Assembly: GCA_024138025.1 (NCBI GenBank)
Contig: JAMXBD010001043.1
Location: 434,001-498,000 of the forward strand
Direction of reading: 5' to 3'
DNA length: 64,000 bases
DNA from: Combretum micranthum
Lineage: Eukaryota; Streptophyta; Magnoliopsida; Myrtales; Combretaceae
Position numbers and translations under genes: made by a program
The notes under the pieces: model-generated
The model's input: only the letters and a program-made list of their open reading frames with translations
Told to the model about the DNA's origin: nothing
The model's database searches: none
In this document: in pieces, positions 1-10,215 of the stretch
Position numbering within the stretch: the first letter of the stretch is position 1
Layout of the letters: each line of letters begins with the position of its first letter

Positions 1-1134
1 GTATCTATAGCTCAAACCCATTACATAAATGTAATTAACATAATAAAATCAAAATTCTAAGATTAATCCAAGTAAGTCAAACATTTTTCAATTAGTAATA
101 GTTCCTAAAGTCGTAAAATAAACACGAAGTCACACAATAGTGAAAGAGACCTAGTTACATTTCATCACTCATCGAGTGAATATAAAAAAATTTCAACGAC
201 TTCTCGAAGCATAACAATCTAGAGTGAAAGTAGTTGCATCAGTTCTTCCCCTGGATTTCCTTCTTTTATTTTAAATCTCTTTATGATGTATTAGAGCCTT
301 CAGAGGGATGAGTTTTAGCTCATATCTTTTCTTTTCTTTTCCTCTGGACGGGTTTTTGCCCGCATCTTTTCAGCTCAAAATGTTTCAAGTTCAGAAATCG
401 AACTTATGCCATTCCTTCCTTCTCGTCATGGTGAGTTCATTGAGTCGGCACATCCCGGGCTCATCACCCAAGTGACCAGGTTTTGAAGGGACCCCAAAGA
501 ACTCTCTCTCACCCTAACATTCAAGGTTGGATACTCATAACTCAAATACTCGAGTCATTGGAGTAAAATATAAGAAGCTTGTGTAGTTAATAGCGGGGTC
601 AGACTTCACTCTTCTGAGGGACCAAAGCCCGCCCATATCAACTAAGCTTTTAATAATCAATTCAGTATAAAGATCAATAGAGATTAATTCTAAAAAAAAG
701 ATCACCAAGTGATGAATTTCATATGCTCTTTCACTAAAGATTAGAAATGTTCTCAAAATTTTTGAAAAGAATTTATACAAATCAACAAGTTCAGAACCAT
801 AACTATTGAACTTTCAACTAAGGACTTTGATTCACTTTTAGACTCTAAATTCTATTACTAATTAGCAAGTAAGCTTGCCCCCACTTAGATTTTATCTTAC
901 AATTTCAATTAACTATATTGATCACAAAATAGGTGAGTACGATACTATATAAGTCACTTTCATCGTAATTCATATATATATGTATATATCTTCTTTCGAA
1001 TATATTTTCAAGATCTATCAGGTCATAATTGGTTTTAAACATAGTTGCAACCTGAACATGTCGGGATTTTTAATCAAGATTACACAATTAATATGATCCA
1101 GTGCATAAAATGTATGCTCAAGACTCAAATTTTC

Positions 1135-1235
1135 TTTTGTAACTGCCATATTAACATCCCCACACTTAATCGTTTTGTAACTGCCCATATCAACATCCAC
1201 ACTTAATCGTTTTGTAACTGCCCATATCCCCACAC
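1135..1235. repeat. short tandem repeat, about 37 bp, 2.7 copies
   Basis: Two near-complete copies (1135-1172 and 1173-1209) and a partial third (1210-1235) share the elements TTTTGTAACTGCC, CATAT, AACATCC and CACACTTAATCG. The third copy runs straight into the palindrome at 1231. It lies in the non-coding 3' part of the Athila element. Confidence 0.8.
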
Positions 1236-1260
1236 TAGTGTGAGACATTGTCCTCAATGT
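1231..1260 (-). other. two adjacent palindromes in Athila 3' region
   Basis: CACACTAGTGTG (1231-1242) is a perfect 12-bp palindrome. ACATTG-TCCT-CAATGT (1245-1260) forms a 6-bp stem with a 4-base loop. On the element's sense strand this reads ACATTGAGGACAATGT followed by TCTCACACTAGTGTGGGG. From memory, a similar GAGGACAATG sequence is common between pol and the 3' LTR of Athila-like elements. The role is unknown. Confidence 0.6.
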
Positions 1261-1609
1261 CTTGGCAATAAGACAAATAAAGAAAAAGAAAGAACACGAG
1301 AACTTCCCCTGGTCGTGTAGAGAGTTGATCATGATATTGACGCAACCGAAAGGGGAAAAGAGAAAATCGATATGAAAGTTCAGCATCAGCATTAATCTGG
1401 TGGACCCAAAATAGATCATGCCTGAAGACAAAACCAAACCAAACAAAACAAAAAACAAAAAGTAAAGGTAACGAGAAGTTAGCCTATCCTGAAGTCTAAG
1501 TAGGAATGCCGAGAAGGAATATGTCAAAAGTAGGAGCTGTTCCCAAAAGTTGGGTACTAAAAAAAAATACAAGTAAGAGATAAAAGCAGAAGAAACATAG
1601 AAAATAGAA

Positions 1610-2962
1610 TCATTTATCTCCATCGGTGTCCTCATCATTAGAGCCACTAGGGGACTCGTCAGCAGCACCATCATCACTATCGGTCTCCGCCGTGTCACCC
1701 GCATCCTCCGCAGAAGTAGATTCAGATTCGGAGTCAACTTCAACGGGTGCTTTACCGTGTCGCCTGACTGGCTCAGGCTCAGGGGAATTCGGTTCCGGTG
1801 AAGTCTCATAAGTGGGGAGATCAGTAGGAGGGGGAGTGAAGCAACCAGCCATTTTCTCCAAAAATGCCCAAACTGAAGCTCGAAACCGTTTGTTCTTCTT
1901 TCTCTCTAGTCGATTCAGCTCGCGTTCTTCATAAAAGTCACGTTGCAACCGCTGAATATCACTGGTGGAATGTGTGGCCTGGGCGCGGGAGGCAGATAAA
2001 GGAGTGAAAACTCCTTGGGAGGTACTTGGGACTCCTTTAGAAGGAGTGGGTAGATCTGTGAGCTTAACTAAGCCCCAACCGGGAAATGGACCATCTGAGA
2101 TTTTCTTGGCAGGAACTCCAAGGTTAGTGGATGATGGTGCTTCAAAGATCTGAAAACCCTTTAAGAATTTTGTGATATAACCCCCACAGTAAAGTCCCTT
2201 TGTCCTCGGGTCTGTTGCTTGCCGAAATAGAAATTTGGCAACTTCGAGACCCACATTGATCTTGGTTTTAGTGGCAATGCTGTATAGCTGGAACAGTTCG
2301 AAATTGTTTACCACACCATGACTGCTCTTGCGATCTCCAATAGTATGAGCCAACAAGTGGTGGACCACCTTCAACTTGAGATTGGTCATGGATGTTGCTT
2401 TTGAACGAGATGGTTGATAGCGGGTGGCCGTTCCACACAGCTCCTCCCAATACTGTTGGGCGGTGAGATTAGCTGGCCACGTTTCAGGCAATTGGGTGAA
2501 GCTGGCCTCATTGCACTCATCAAAGTCATAAAGACCCAAATAGGCGCCAAACTTCGGGGTATAGACATGTTGTTGTTTGCCATAGACTTGAAAGTACATG
2601 TCATTGTTGTCTAGCTGGAGAGTGGATAAGAATTCCAGCGTAACATCCCTGTAAGCTTGTTCGTAGATCTCGAAAAATGAAGCCCAAGGTCCTCCACTTA
2701 ACAAATCCCGGATTTCTTGTTCTAGGTCGTATTCACGAAGTAGCTTCCAATCCAAATATTCGTTGTTCATGAAGGTTTTCGCTTCGAGCTTTGCTCTGCG
2801 TTGCTTGCTCCACTCTTGCTCAGAGTATTTGACGAAGCGAGTTGGGCCTACATCTTCGTCGTCTTGGTGAATAGGCTTCTTTTTCTTAGCTTGCGAAGTG
2901 GAAGCTGGTCGCTTAGATCGTGGCCTCGTGGACTTGTGCGCTACGCGTTTGGTTCGTACCAT
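1610..2962 (-). CDS. Athila 3' ORF protein (ATHILA ORF-1 / env-like position)
   Basis: A 450-codon open frame lies downstream of integrase, where Athila elements carry their extra or env-like ORF. The N-terminus is strongly basic (MVRTKRVAHKSTRPRSKRP, then KKKK), which could act as a nuclear signal. The middle (about 45-310) resembles the ATHILA ORF-1 family, with PWASFFEIYEQAYRDVTLEFL and a trailing FGAYLGLYDF region. The C-terminus is Pro/Glu-rich and then highly acidic with Ser-Glu/Asp runs. No signal peptide or membrane segment is visible, so an envelope role is not supported by this sequence. The frame has no internal stop, unlike gag-pol of the same copy. The molecular function is unknown. 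Confidence 0.8.
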   Translation of the reverse strand: MVRTKRVAHKSTRPRSKRPASTSQAKKKKPIHQDDEDVGPTRFVKYSEQEWSKQRRAKLEAKTFMNNEYLDWKLLREYDLEQEIRDLLSGGPWASFFEIYEQAYRDVTLEFLSTLQLDNNDMYFQVYGKQQHVYTPKFGAYLGLYDFDECNEASFTQLPETWPANLTAQQYWEELCGTATRYQPSRSKATSMTNLKLKVVHHLLAHTIGDRKSSHGVVNNFELFQLYSIATKTKINVGLEVAKFLFRQATDPRTKGLYCGGYITKFLKGFQIFEAPSSTNLGVPAKKISDGPFPGWGLVKLTDLPTPSKGVPSTSQGVFTPLSASRAQATHSTSDIQRLQRDFYEERELNRLERKKNKRFRASVWAFLEKMAGCFTPPPTDLPTYETSPEPNSPEPEPVRRHGKAPVEVDSESESTSAEDAGDTAETDSDDGAADESPSGSNDEDTDGDK

Positions 2963-3800
2963 ATCAGTTACACTTGGGATTCAAATTTGATATCTCTTAC
3001 TTGAAGTGTTTGCATTCCCATACTTCGGAACCAATTCATGCTTCCTTCGGTGAACTCGGAGAACATCCAAAAATCTGCAATTTTGATAGCAATAGACAAG
3101 CTTAAGATAGTGAAACGCAAGAAAACTTAAGGAACTAGACTTACCAAAGTTAGACATGGGTTGCCTCCCAAGAAGCGCACTTGTTTAATGTCGTTGGCTC
3201 GACTTCCTTCACATTTATCAGCTAAGTGACTGGTAGATTGAGCCGGAGGTTCTCTCTATTCTCACGATCGGTTCCGTCGCTCAAATAAAGCTTCAAACGA
3301 TGGGCATTGACTTTAAAGTTGTCATGATCCGGATGTTCAAGCTCCACCGCGCCATGTGGAAATACTGTCTTAATCACAAACGGAGGACCATCGTGATCTC
3401 AATTTTCGGAAAAAGTTTTAGTCGGAATTAAACAGCAGAACTTTGTCCCCTTGCTTGAACTCCCTAGATTGGTAGATGTGCGAATCATGATATTTCTTTA
3501 CTTTCTCCTTATAAATCCTCATATTTTCATAAGCTTGCCTTCTCCACTCATCAAGTTGTTCAGTTGTAGCTTTCTTTTTACCCCAGCATCTCCTAAATCA
3601 AAGTTGGCCAATTTAATTGCCCAATGTGCTTTATGTTCAATCTCCACCGGGAGGTGGCATGATTTCCCATAAACTAATCTATAGGGAGTAGTCCCTAAAG
3701 GAGTTTTGTAAGCCGTTCGATATGCCCATAAAGCGTCGTCAAGCTTCTAGACCAATCTCTTCTATTATGTTGCACTGTTTTTTCAAGTATACGCTTAAGC
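2963..3800 (-). pseudogene. integrase C-terminal remnant and pol-to-ORF spacer
   Basis: The minus strand from about 3800 down to 3300 continues the integrase in a different frame from the part upstream. It begins with the catalytic-glutamate region ([14 protein letters not shown]), directly after a TAA codon at about 3822. Further down come recognisable Athila integrase phrases around [14 protein letters not shown]. At 3155-3180 the minus strand reads GTGCGCTTCTTGGGAGGCAA, a stretch I recall as commonly conserved after pol in Athila-like elements. 2963-3150 shows no coding signal. Confidence 0.7.
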
Positions 3801-4400
3801 TCACGGTTGGAGACTTCGACTTAACCGCTTGTCTGGGTGGTGGTATGGTGTAGCAATTCGATGTGTAACTCCATATCTCTTCAACACCTTCTCCATTTGG
3901 GTATTGCAGAAGTGTGTTCCCCTATCGCTTATGATAGCTCTAGAGGCTCCAAACCGAGAGAATAGCTTCTTAAGGAATTTAACAACGACTCGTGCATCAT
4001 TTGTAGATAATGCTTGAGCTTCAACCCACTTGGACACGTAATCCACTGCTACTAGGATGTATTTATTCCCATAAGAAGTGGGGAATGGTCCCACAAAGTC
4101 GATCCCCCATAAATAAAAAACTTCACATTCAAGAACAAAGTTTTGAGGCATCTCGTTTCTTCTGGAAATATTTCCAACACGCTGGCAGCTATCACAACTG
4201 GCACATAGACGTTGGGCATCTTTAAATATTGTGGGCCAATAGAACCCAGCTTCTAAAACCTTATGTGCAGTTCGGTTAGCAGAATAGTGACCCCCAGCAG
4301 GTCCGGAATGACACGCACTCAATATCTTCCAGCCTTCATCATGGGAGACACACCTTCTAACCATTTGATCACCATAAACCCGGAATAGGAAAGAATCCTC
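3801..4400 (-). pseudogene. Athila integrase, N-terminal zinc and core domains
   Basis: Integrase inserts the cDNA copy into the genome. The open part (187 codons from 4364) shows an HHCC zinc-binding module (H19, H26, C57, C60) and the first two catalytic acids of the DDE core, D89 in WGIDFVGP and D147 in ISDRGTHF. The third acid lies beyond a frameshift near 3828-3838 and an in-frame TAA, so the frame ends early at LSRSLQP. The frame is also continuous with the RT ORF: only one TAG codon (4401-4403) separates them, about 12 codons upstream of the first methionine. These lesions make the integrase inactive. Confidence 0.9.
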
Positions 4401-6173
4401 CTAATAGTAATATTTAAGTTCTGAAAAGAACTTCCTTTTTTCATGAGAATTAAGACCATCGGGAAGAACTCTAGCCACCAAATAATTTGCAAAGTCTGCA
4501 AACCAAGGTGTTTCCACATTCATGAGCTGATATATAGCATATAGCTTCTCTTCTGGAAAGGAATCATTAATATCTTCCTCCTTGAGCTCTTCTAAATAGG
4601 GGTTCTCAAGTCTTGAGAGGTGATCAGCGGCTAGATTCTCTGCCCCTTTCTTATCACAAATTTCCACATCGAATTCTTGCAAGAGTAGTATCCAGCGGAT
4701 TAATCTCGGTTTTGCATCTGTTTTAGTGAGCAGAAATCTCAAAGCTGAATGATCCGTATACATAATCACCTTAGAAAGAATAAGGTAAGGTCTAAATTTG
4801 TCAAATGCGAACACCACAGCCAGCATTTCTTTCTCAGTAGTGGTATAATTAGCTTGAGCACTTGTGAGAGTCTTGCTGGCATAATATATAGGTTGGAAGT
4901 GTTTATCACGTCTTTGACCAAGAACAGCTCCAACGGCATAATCACTGGCATCGCACATGAGTTCGAAAGGCAAACTCCAATCCGGGGCTATCATGATAGG
5001 TGCATTTGTCAGCTTCTCCTTGAGGACATCGAAGGCATGGTGGCAGTCGGATGTAAAGTGGAAAGGCGCATCTTTCTCTAATAGTTTGGTTAGAGGCCGT
5101 GCTATTTTGGAGAAGTCAAGAATGAAGCGTCTATAGAAGCCAGCATGGCCTAGAAAGCTTCTGATGGCTTTAACTGAATTTGGTGGAGGAAGTTTTGAAA
5201 TCACCTCCACTTTCGCTTGATCGACTTCAATGCCTTTGTGGGAAACTTTATGGCCAAGCACAATGCCTTCCTTACACATGAAGTGGCATTTTTCCCAGTT
5301 TAAGACCAGATTTGTCTCCTCACAACGAATTAGCACCTTTTCTAAGTTCTCTAAACAATTCGAAAATGAATCCCCGAAAACTGAGAAGTCATCCATGAAG
5401 ACTTCCATGATCTTTTCTACCAAATCGTCAAAAATAGCCAACATACACCGCTGAAACGTAGCTGGTGCATTGCATAATCCAAATGGCATTCGTCTGTATG
5501 CATATGTACCATAAGGGCAGGTGAAGGTAGTCTTCTCCTGGTCCTCTGGAGCAATCGGTATCTGGAAGTATCCGGACATTCCATCCAAGTAACAATAGTA
5601 CATGTGTCCGGCTAGTCTCTCCAACATCTGATCTACAAAAGGGAGAGGGAAATGGTCCTTCCGAGTTGCATCATTCAGTCTCCGATAATCTATGCAAACT
5701 CGCCATCCGGTTACAGTACGCATTGGAATAAGTTGGTTCTTATCATTGGGGACCACAGTCATCCCTCCCTTCTTTGGTACCACTTGTGTCGGGCTAACCC
5801 ATTTGCTATCAGAAATAGGGTATATAAGACCAGCGTCAAGAAGCTTAATGACTTCCTTTTTAACCACCTCCTTCATATTGGGGTTTAGCCTTCTTTGTGG
5901 TTGCACTACTGGCTTCAAACCGTCTTCCAAAAGAATTTTATGAGTACAAAAAGAGGGATTGATACCTTTTATGTCTGAAATTTGCCATGCGATTGCTTGT
6001 TTATGAGCTCTCAAAACTGTAAGTAGCCGATCTTTTTGTTCTTGTGATAAATCCGAAGCAATGATAACGGGAGCTTGGAATCTGCTGCAAGAAAGGCATA
6101 CTCCAAATAGTCTGGTAGCTGCTTTAATTCCAAGACAGGGTGGTTTTTCCAAGAGCTCTAAGCCTTGCTTCAT
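4401..6173 (-). CDS. Athila reverse transcriptase-RNase H
   Basis: A 590-codon open frame copies the element RNA into DNA and removes the RNA strand. RT spans about 95-330: catalytic D197 in YLDGMSGY and D261/D262 in FMDD, with [13 protein letters not shown] before it. RNase H spans about 400-520, with acids D408 (CDAS), E449, D474 (YTDH) and D517 (AADH). All RT and RNase H catalytic acids are present. Upstream it overlaps the gag-protease frame by 50 bp in another frame, and the join near 6124-6173 looks like a frameshift rather than a designed overlap. It ends at a TAG (4401-4403) that interrupts the run into integrase. The annotated ATG is simply the first in the frame; mature RT would come from a polyprotein. 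Confidence 0.95.
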   Translation of the reverse strand: MKQGLELLEKPPCLGIKAATRLFGVCLSCSRFQAPVIIASDLSQEQKDRLLTVLRAHKQAIAWQISDIKGINPSFCTHKILLEDGLKPVVQPQRRLNPNMKEVVKKEVIKLLDAGLIYPISDSKWVSPTQVVPKKGGMTVVPNDKNQLIPMRTVTGWRVCIDYRRLNDATRKDHFPLPFVDQMLERLAGHMYYCYLDGMSGYFQIPIAPEDQEKTTFTCPYGTYAYRRMPFGLCNAPATFQRCMLAIFDDLVEKIMEVFMDDFSVFGDSFSNCLENLEKVLIRCEETNLVLNWEKCHFMCKEGIVLGHKVSHKGIEVDQAKVEVISKLPPPNSVKAIRSFLGHAGFYRRFILDFSKIARPLTKLLEKDAPFHFTSDCHHAFDVLKEKLTNAPIMIAPDWSLPFELMCDASDYAVGAVLGQRRDKHFQPIYYASKTLTSAQANYTTTEKEMLAVVFAFDKFRPYLILSKVIMYTDHSALRFLLTKTDAKPRLIRWILLLQEFDVEICDKKGAENLAADHLSRLENPYLEELKEEDINDSFPEEKLYAIYQLMNVETPWFADFANYLVARVLPDGLNSHEKRKFFSELKYYY

Positions 6174-7836
6174 TGCTCACTTTTAAATTTTCAAATCCAC
6201 CAAGTGGTGTAATCTCTTCTGCAGCATCGAGTTGTTCTGTACAAGCTATGACTTCTGGTATATTCACATGTTCCTCTTCTCCTCTTGTTAAGCTCAGCTC
6301 TAATTCATCTTTGCATAACAACTCTGCATAGTGATCATTGGAGTAGTCAACAATGTCAACCGAATAGCATGAATCATCGGTACTCATTGGATACCTTAAG
6401 GCTGGAGCAATTTTAACTAACTCTTCATCACCGACTCTCAAGGTAAGTTTACCTCCCTCTACATCAATCAAAGCCCTGGCGGTGGCAAGGAAAGGTCTTC
6501 CCAAAATGAGAGGTACATCTCCATCTTCATCCATATCAAGAACCACAAAATCAACTGGATAGATGAACTTTCCTACTTTCACCAAAACATCTTCAATTAT
6601 CCCTTTAGGGAATTTAACAGACCGATCAGCAAGTTGTAAGCTCATCCTAGTGGGTTTAGGTTCAGCAAGACCTAGCTTCTTAAAAAATGAATAGGGCATC
6701 AAGTTAATACTTGCTCCCAGATCAGCTAAAGCTTTTTCAACATTGATATCGCCAACCACACAGGGGATTGTAAAGCTACCAGGGTCTTTTAGCTTTGGAG
6801 GGAGTCTATTTTGAATGATAGATGAGCAGTTTGCCCCAACTTCCACTGTAGAAACATCCTCCAACTTTCGCTTGTTCGATAAAAGTTCTTTTAAGAACTT
6901 TGTATACTTCGGCATCTGTGAAAGTGCCTCAACAAAAGGAATGTTAATGTGTAACTGCTTAAATAAGTCCAAGAATTTACCAAATTGTTCCTTATCCTTT
7001 GTCTGATTGAGGCGAGCTGGATATGGAATCCGTGGCTTGTATTCTTTCACAATTGGAGGCGATGATTTGTGTTCCTTGACTGGTCTCTCGAGTTCCACTT
7101 CTTCACTAGTAAGATTTTGATTTGCTTCGCTATCCTGCTCCCTTGGTAATGCGGTATGTAACTCCTTTCCACTTCTCAAATTAATAGCCTTTACATGCTC
7201 CCTAGGATTGGGTTCAGTATTGCTGGGAAGTGCACCTTGAGGTCTCTCAGACATAAGCTTAGCCAATTGGCCAATTTGCTTCTCAAGATTGTGAATGGAA
7301 GCCTCTTGATTTCTATGACGAGCATCAGAATTTTGAATAAATTGTGCCAGCACATCTTCAACATTCGGCTTCTTTTCAGGTGGTGGTAAAGCAGGGGGTT
7401 GTTGAGGTGCTGGTAATTGTTGCGGTTGTTGCCTCTGAAATCCTGGTGGATTGTTCGATCTTTGAGCATTTTGATTGCTCCATGAAAAATTAGGGTGATT
7501 CCTCCAGCCAGGATTATAGGTGTTACTATAGGGATTATAATTTCCCGAAGTTCTATCAAACTTATTCATAAAGTTGACCTCCTCGATGCTAGAAGCCACA
7601 CTAGCAACATCATAATCCCCTGCGGAACTCATAGGAGCCCCATTCTGAGACAAGATTTCTACGTTTGGTATATAATTTGATCCTGCTTGACATAGGCTGC
7701 ATTCTACCCATTTGGGCTGTAAGTGAAGCCACTTGTGCTTGAAGTTTAGCAATCTCTTCGGACTCATGCATGGCAGCAACATGTCTTGGTTTGGTCCTTT
7801 CGCTGTGCCAATAGAATGTATTGCGTGCCATATCAT
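6124..7836 (-). CDS. Athila gag C-terminal region and aspartic protease
   Basis: This 570-codon frame starts out of frame with gag; its first ~45 residues are a shadow of gag. From about residue 50 it carries the gag tail ([19 protein letters not shown]), a Pro/Gln-rich stretch (about 125-155) and a likely coiled coil around 175-195. The retropepsin domain follows: active site D372-L-G-A-S, with Leu in place of the usual Thr or Ser, and the second conserved motif ILGRPFL at 444-450. The protease processes the gag-pol polyprotein. It ends out of frame with RT just past the overlap. No CCHC zinc knuckle is visible in this gag. Confidence 0.88.
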   Translation of the reverse strand: MIWHAIHSIGTAKGPNQDMLLPCMSPKRLLNFKHKWLHLQPKWVECSLCQAGSNYIPNVEILSQNGAPMSSAGDYDVASVASSIEEVNFMNKFDRTSGNYNPYSNTYNPGWRNHPNFSWSNQNAQRSNNPPGFQRQQPQQLPAPQQPPALPPPEKKPNVEDVLAQFIQNSDARHRNQEASIHNLEKQIGQLAKLMSERPQGALPSNTEPNPREHVKAINLRSGKELHTALPREQDSEANQNLTSEEVELERPVKEHKSSPPIVKEYKPRIPYPARLNQTKDKEQFGKFLDLFKQLHINIPFVEALSQMPKYTKFLKELLSNKRKLEDVSTVEVGANCSSIIQNRLPPKLKDPGSFTIPCVVGDINVEKALADLGASINLMPYSFFKKLGLAEPKPTRMSLQLADRSVKFPKGIIEDVLVKVGKFIYPVDFVVLDMDEDGDVPLILGRPFLATARALIDVEGGKLTLRVGDEELVKIAPALRYPMSTDDSCYSVDIVDYSNDHYAELLCKDELELSLTRGEEEHVNIPEVIACTEQLDAAEEITPLGGFENLKVSNEARLRALGKTTLSWN

Positions 7837-8305
7837 CTATTAAATCATAAGCTTCAGGAGCACTCTTTTTCATCAAACCTCCACCAGCCACAGTGTCAAT
7901 CATTGTTTTCAGTTGATCACCAAGAGACATATAAAATATTCGAATTAAATCATGCAGGGAAATCCCATGGTGTGGACAACGCCGAAGGAGTTCCTTAAAT
8001 CGTTCCCAAACTTCATATAGTGATTCTCCCTCAAATTGGCGGAAAGAAAATATCTCATTCCTCAAATGGATTGTCTTGTTAGGTGGAAAGAATTGCTCCA
8101 GAAATTTCTGTGCTACTTGAGCCCAACTGGTCAACGAATGAGGAGGTAAGGAATTCAACCAGCTACTTGCCTTATCCCTAAGAGAAAAAGGGAATAATCT
8201 AAGACGTATAGCATCCTCAGAAACTCCATTGCTTTTGATAGTGCTACAAATTTGCAGGAAACTTTTTAAGTGAGCATGTGGATTTTCTGTAGTTCCCCAC
8301 CAAAT
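7610..8305 (-). pseudogene. Athila gag, central retrotransposon-gag domain
   Basis: The frame is open from about 8305 to 7610, upstream of its first ATG at 8158. It contains the typical retrotransposon gag fold: NPHAHLKSFLQIC, then FPFSLRDKASSWLNSLPP, then FLEQFFPPNKT and FRQFEGESLYEVWERFKELL. Gag forms the virus-like particle. The frame loses register near 7690, where the gag tail continues in the 6124-7836 frame. At the upstream end a shift near 8300 separates it from the QFGG-containing part. Confidence 0.88.
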
Positions 8306-8327
8306 TGGTTTACTTGTACCATTTGAA

Positions 8328-8516
8328 TTAAAGCGGTTTCAGCTCAAAGTTGTTTGCTTGAATTGTAGGCATTGCAATAGGTGGTGCAACTCCATCGATT
8401 GTGGGCATAAATAACTCGCACATAGGTCGATGAAGATTATTTGCAGCAATTTGAATTGGGTTGTTCCCTTCACCATGAACTTGATTCAGAGCATCCTCAT
8501 TCCTATCTCCATCCAT
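8328..8516 (-). pseudogene. Athila gag N-terminal fragment
   Basis: A 62-codon frame starts at an ATG (8514-8516) about 230 bp after the PBS, a plausible gag start. It ends in the Athila-like phrase PTIQANNFELKPL followed by a stop caused by a frameshift near 8330. The expected continuation (LIQMVQ..NQFGG) lies in the next frame and is itself shifted again near 8300. So the first 100 codons of gag are split over three frames. Confidence 0.8.
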
Positions 8517-8748
8517 GGTGCTTGATCTTACAGGTTGTTTCGTTTAGCTCTCAATCGTCTACGAAGTGTTCGTTCAATTTCAGGATCAAGATCAATATAT
8601 TCCGATGAGGAACTTCTTGGCATAAACTGTAAAAGATGAAAGCAATTTACAGTTTATGAAATATCCAAAAAGAAAGGTAATAAAATTGCAAAAAAGATAT
8701 AAATGACTAAATTAGTAGTTATTCAGGCTATCCTAATATTGCAAGATT

Positions 8749-8764
8749 CCCGGCAACGGCGCCA
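8749..8764 (-). promoter_or_regulatory. primer-binding site, tRNA-Asp type
   Basis: The minus strand reads TGGCGCCGTTGCCGGG, complementary to the 3' end of plant tRNA-Asp and used by Athila elements to prime minus-strand DNA. It lies 6 bases inside the 5' LTR edge at 8771, which fits the expected spacing. Confidence 0.92.
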
Positions 8765-9712
8765 AAAACTTGATGCGCTCAAACCGATCGTATCAAACTT
8801 TAAAATTTATAATCCCAGAATTAATCCTACGATCGAGCAAAGGCAAGTATACCTTTTCGAAATAGTATATGATTAAAATCAGGTATCGTCCTCAGGAATC
8901 TAAAAATCAATTACTAGTGTTACCCTTTCTCCACTATTTAGTCTAATTCTTAAAGTGATATGTATTATCATCAACTATTAATCAATTAATCTAATTAACC
9001 CTAAAATCTTTATAAATACTTTAAAGAATTATAATTAATCACAAGATATGCAACATAACCCTCATCTTGTTCCACCCTAAACCCTAACTTTTCGTAAAAA
9101 GAGATATTGATTATTTACTCATTCATACCCTGCACTGCATGAACTTCCTTTTTAAACTAAACACTCCCTCGAGTTGATCAATTCCTAATCTTGCATAAAT
9201 TAATAGAAACCTCTTTCTAACTAATATCAATGTAAGATTGCATTAAAGATCCTAGTTCATACACAAAGATCAAATCTTTATTGCAGCAAATCAAAGTTTC
9301 TCTATCTCTAGATGAAACATGTGATTTTCCTATTCATGAAGATCCAACTTACTAGATAAAACCTCTTTCATCTAATAAGAATCATATATGTAATTAACCT
9401 TGCGCTAAATCAATCACAAAACAAATAATACATGAATAGATGCAAAGGTAAACTTTTTCATTAATCAAAGCAATTCAATTCATATCGGGTTTAGGGTTTC
9501 ACAAGATTTAGGGTTAGGAGTCTACTCCTCCATGGAATTTACAAGAAAAACACAATATCTAGAGAAGTAGAATGGAAACATGATGTAGAAATACAACCCT
9601 TGAAGAATCTTGTGATAATCCCTGATAATCAACAATCTTTCTTTTTGTGCGTCTTTTCTCTCCTAGGGCTTTAATGTACGGCTCCAGATCCCCAAATAAA
9701 TCAATAAGGCGG

Positions 9713-9721
9713 CTATTTATA
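9713..9721 (-). promoter_or_regulatory. TATA box of Athila 5' LTR
   Basis: TATAAATAG on the minus strand lies about 500 bp into the LTR, directly downstream of the CACGGCCGTG cluster. An AGCCGCC heptamer (9708-9714) overlaps its 3' end. Confidence 0.7.
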
Positions 9722-9739
9722 ACATAGGAAAAAGTCGTG

Positions 9740-9992
9740 TGTGCACAAGGGGTCTGCACGGCCGTGCTCGGGGCCGTGCACAATAAGAAAGTTGGAATTT
9801 AACATCTTTGAATTCTGCACGGCCTTCTGCAACGCCGTGCAGGGTTGTGCAGAACTTAAAATCTTCTTTTTCTTCTCGGATGTAGTTAATTGTTCTTGCA
9901 CTGCCTTGTGCACTCCTTGTGCAGCTGCTAAGGCAGGAATGAAGATGCTTGCTGGTCACCTTTTCTTCCTCTGCACAATCTTCTGAATGGCC
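9740..9992 (-). repeat. TGCACGGCCGTGC palindrome cluster in Athila U3
   Basis: The cluster includes GCACGGCCGTGC, GGGGCCGTGCAC, TGCACGGCC, GCCGTGCAG and several TGTGCA/TGCAC half-sites over about 250 bp, in an otherwise AT-rich LTR. The motifs are palindromic or near-palindromic and end just upstream of the TATA box. A binding-site array is possible but not shown. Confidence 0.7.
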
Positions 9993-10215
9993 ATGCATGA
10001 ACGTTGTGCACACTTGAAAATCACCACTTTGTAGCCTTTGCTAATTCCTTCCTTGTTTTTGCTCAAATCATCCATAAATCTTCCAAATGAGTACTTGAAC
10101 TCTGAAAACACAAATATTCGACAATTAAGTATCTTTTTCTCAAGAATTTCTCATAGAATTGATGCAAAATTATATCAATTGAGTATAGAAAATATGAGTC
10201 TTTTAGCACTTATCA

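Larger units (their letters stand above)
1..1609 (-). other. Athila 3' non-coding region
   Basis: This stretch lies between the Athila 3' ORF and the missing 3' LTR. No credible coding frame is seen; open frames here are short and AT-driven. It contains a short tandem repeat (1135-1235) and two adjacent palindromes (1231-1260), listed separately. A purine tract on the minus strand near 880-890 resembles a polypurine tract, but no LTR start follows it, so I do not call it one. Confidence 0.6.
1..10215 (-). mobile_element. Athila-type Ty3/gypsy retrotransposon, 3' end outside window
   Basis: Read on the minus strand the order is 5' LTR (8771-10215), tRNA-Asp-type PBS, gag, aspartic protease, RT-RNase H, integrase, then an Athila 3' ORF. 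This is the Athila layout, and the FMDD variant of the RT active site also fits. The LTR runs from TGATAAG to GCGCATCA. The outer end at 10215 abuts RNase H coding sequence of an older element, so this copy inserted into that element; ACTAC at 10216-10220 would be one target-site copy. The 3' LTR lies to the left of position 1. Gag and pol carry several frameshifts and two nonsense codons, so this copy is not autonomous. Confidence 0.93.
8771..10215 (-). repeat. Athila 5' LTR (1445 bp)
   Basis: On the sense (minus) strand it runs from TGATAAGTGC at 10215 to GAGCGCATCA at 8771, giving TGAT...ATCA termini. The U3 part contains a cluster of TGCACGGCCGTGC-like motifs (about 9740-9990), followed at once by TATAAATAG (9713-9721). 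The part near 8880-8910 has the GTATCGTCCTCAGG-type sequence seen near the 3' end of the other Athila-type LTRs here. Short open frames across the GC-rich cluster are not genes. Confidence 0.9.

Noticed and set aside
880..890. Polypurine tract of the Athila element
   Set aside because: Purine-rich on the sense strand, but not followed by the TGATAAG LTR start, so position is wrong.
1018..1809. 263-codon minus-strand frame
   Set aside because: Its upstream part is antisense-frame shadow of the Athila 3' ORF and the rest is AT-rich non-coding sequence; leucine/phenylalanine-rich without motif.
1610..2962. Calling the Athila 3' ORF an envelope glycoprotein
   Set aside because: No signal peptide, no membrane segment and an acidic C-terminus; position alone does not support it.
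9717..10013. Overlapping frames on both strands in the Athila LTR
   Set aside because: Cys/Ala/Arg-rich text from palindromic TGCACGGCCGTGC repeats; same region is open on both strands, which palindromes cause.
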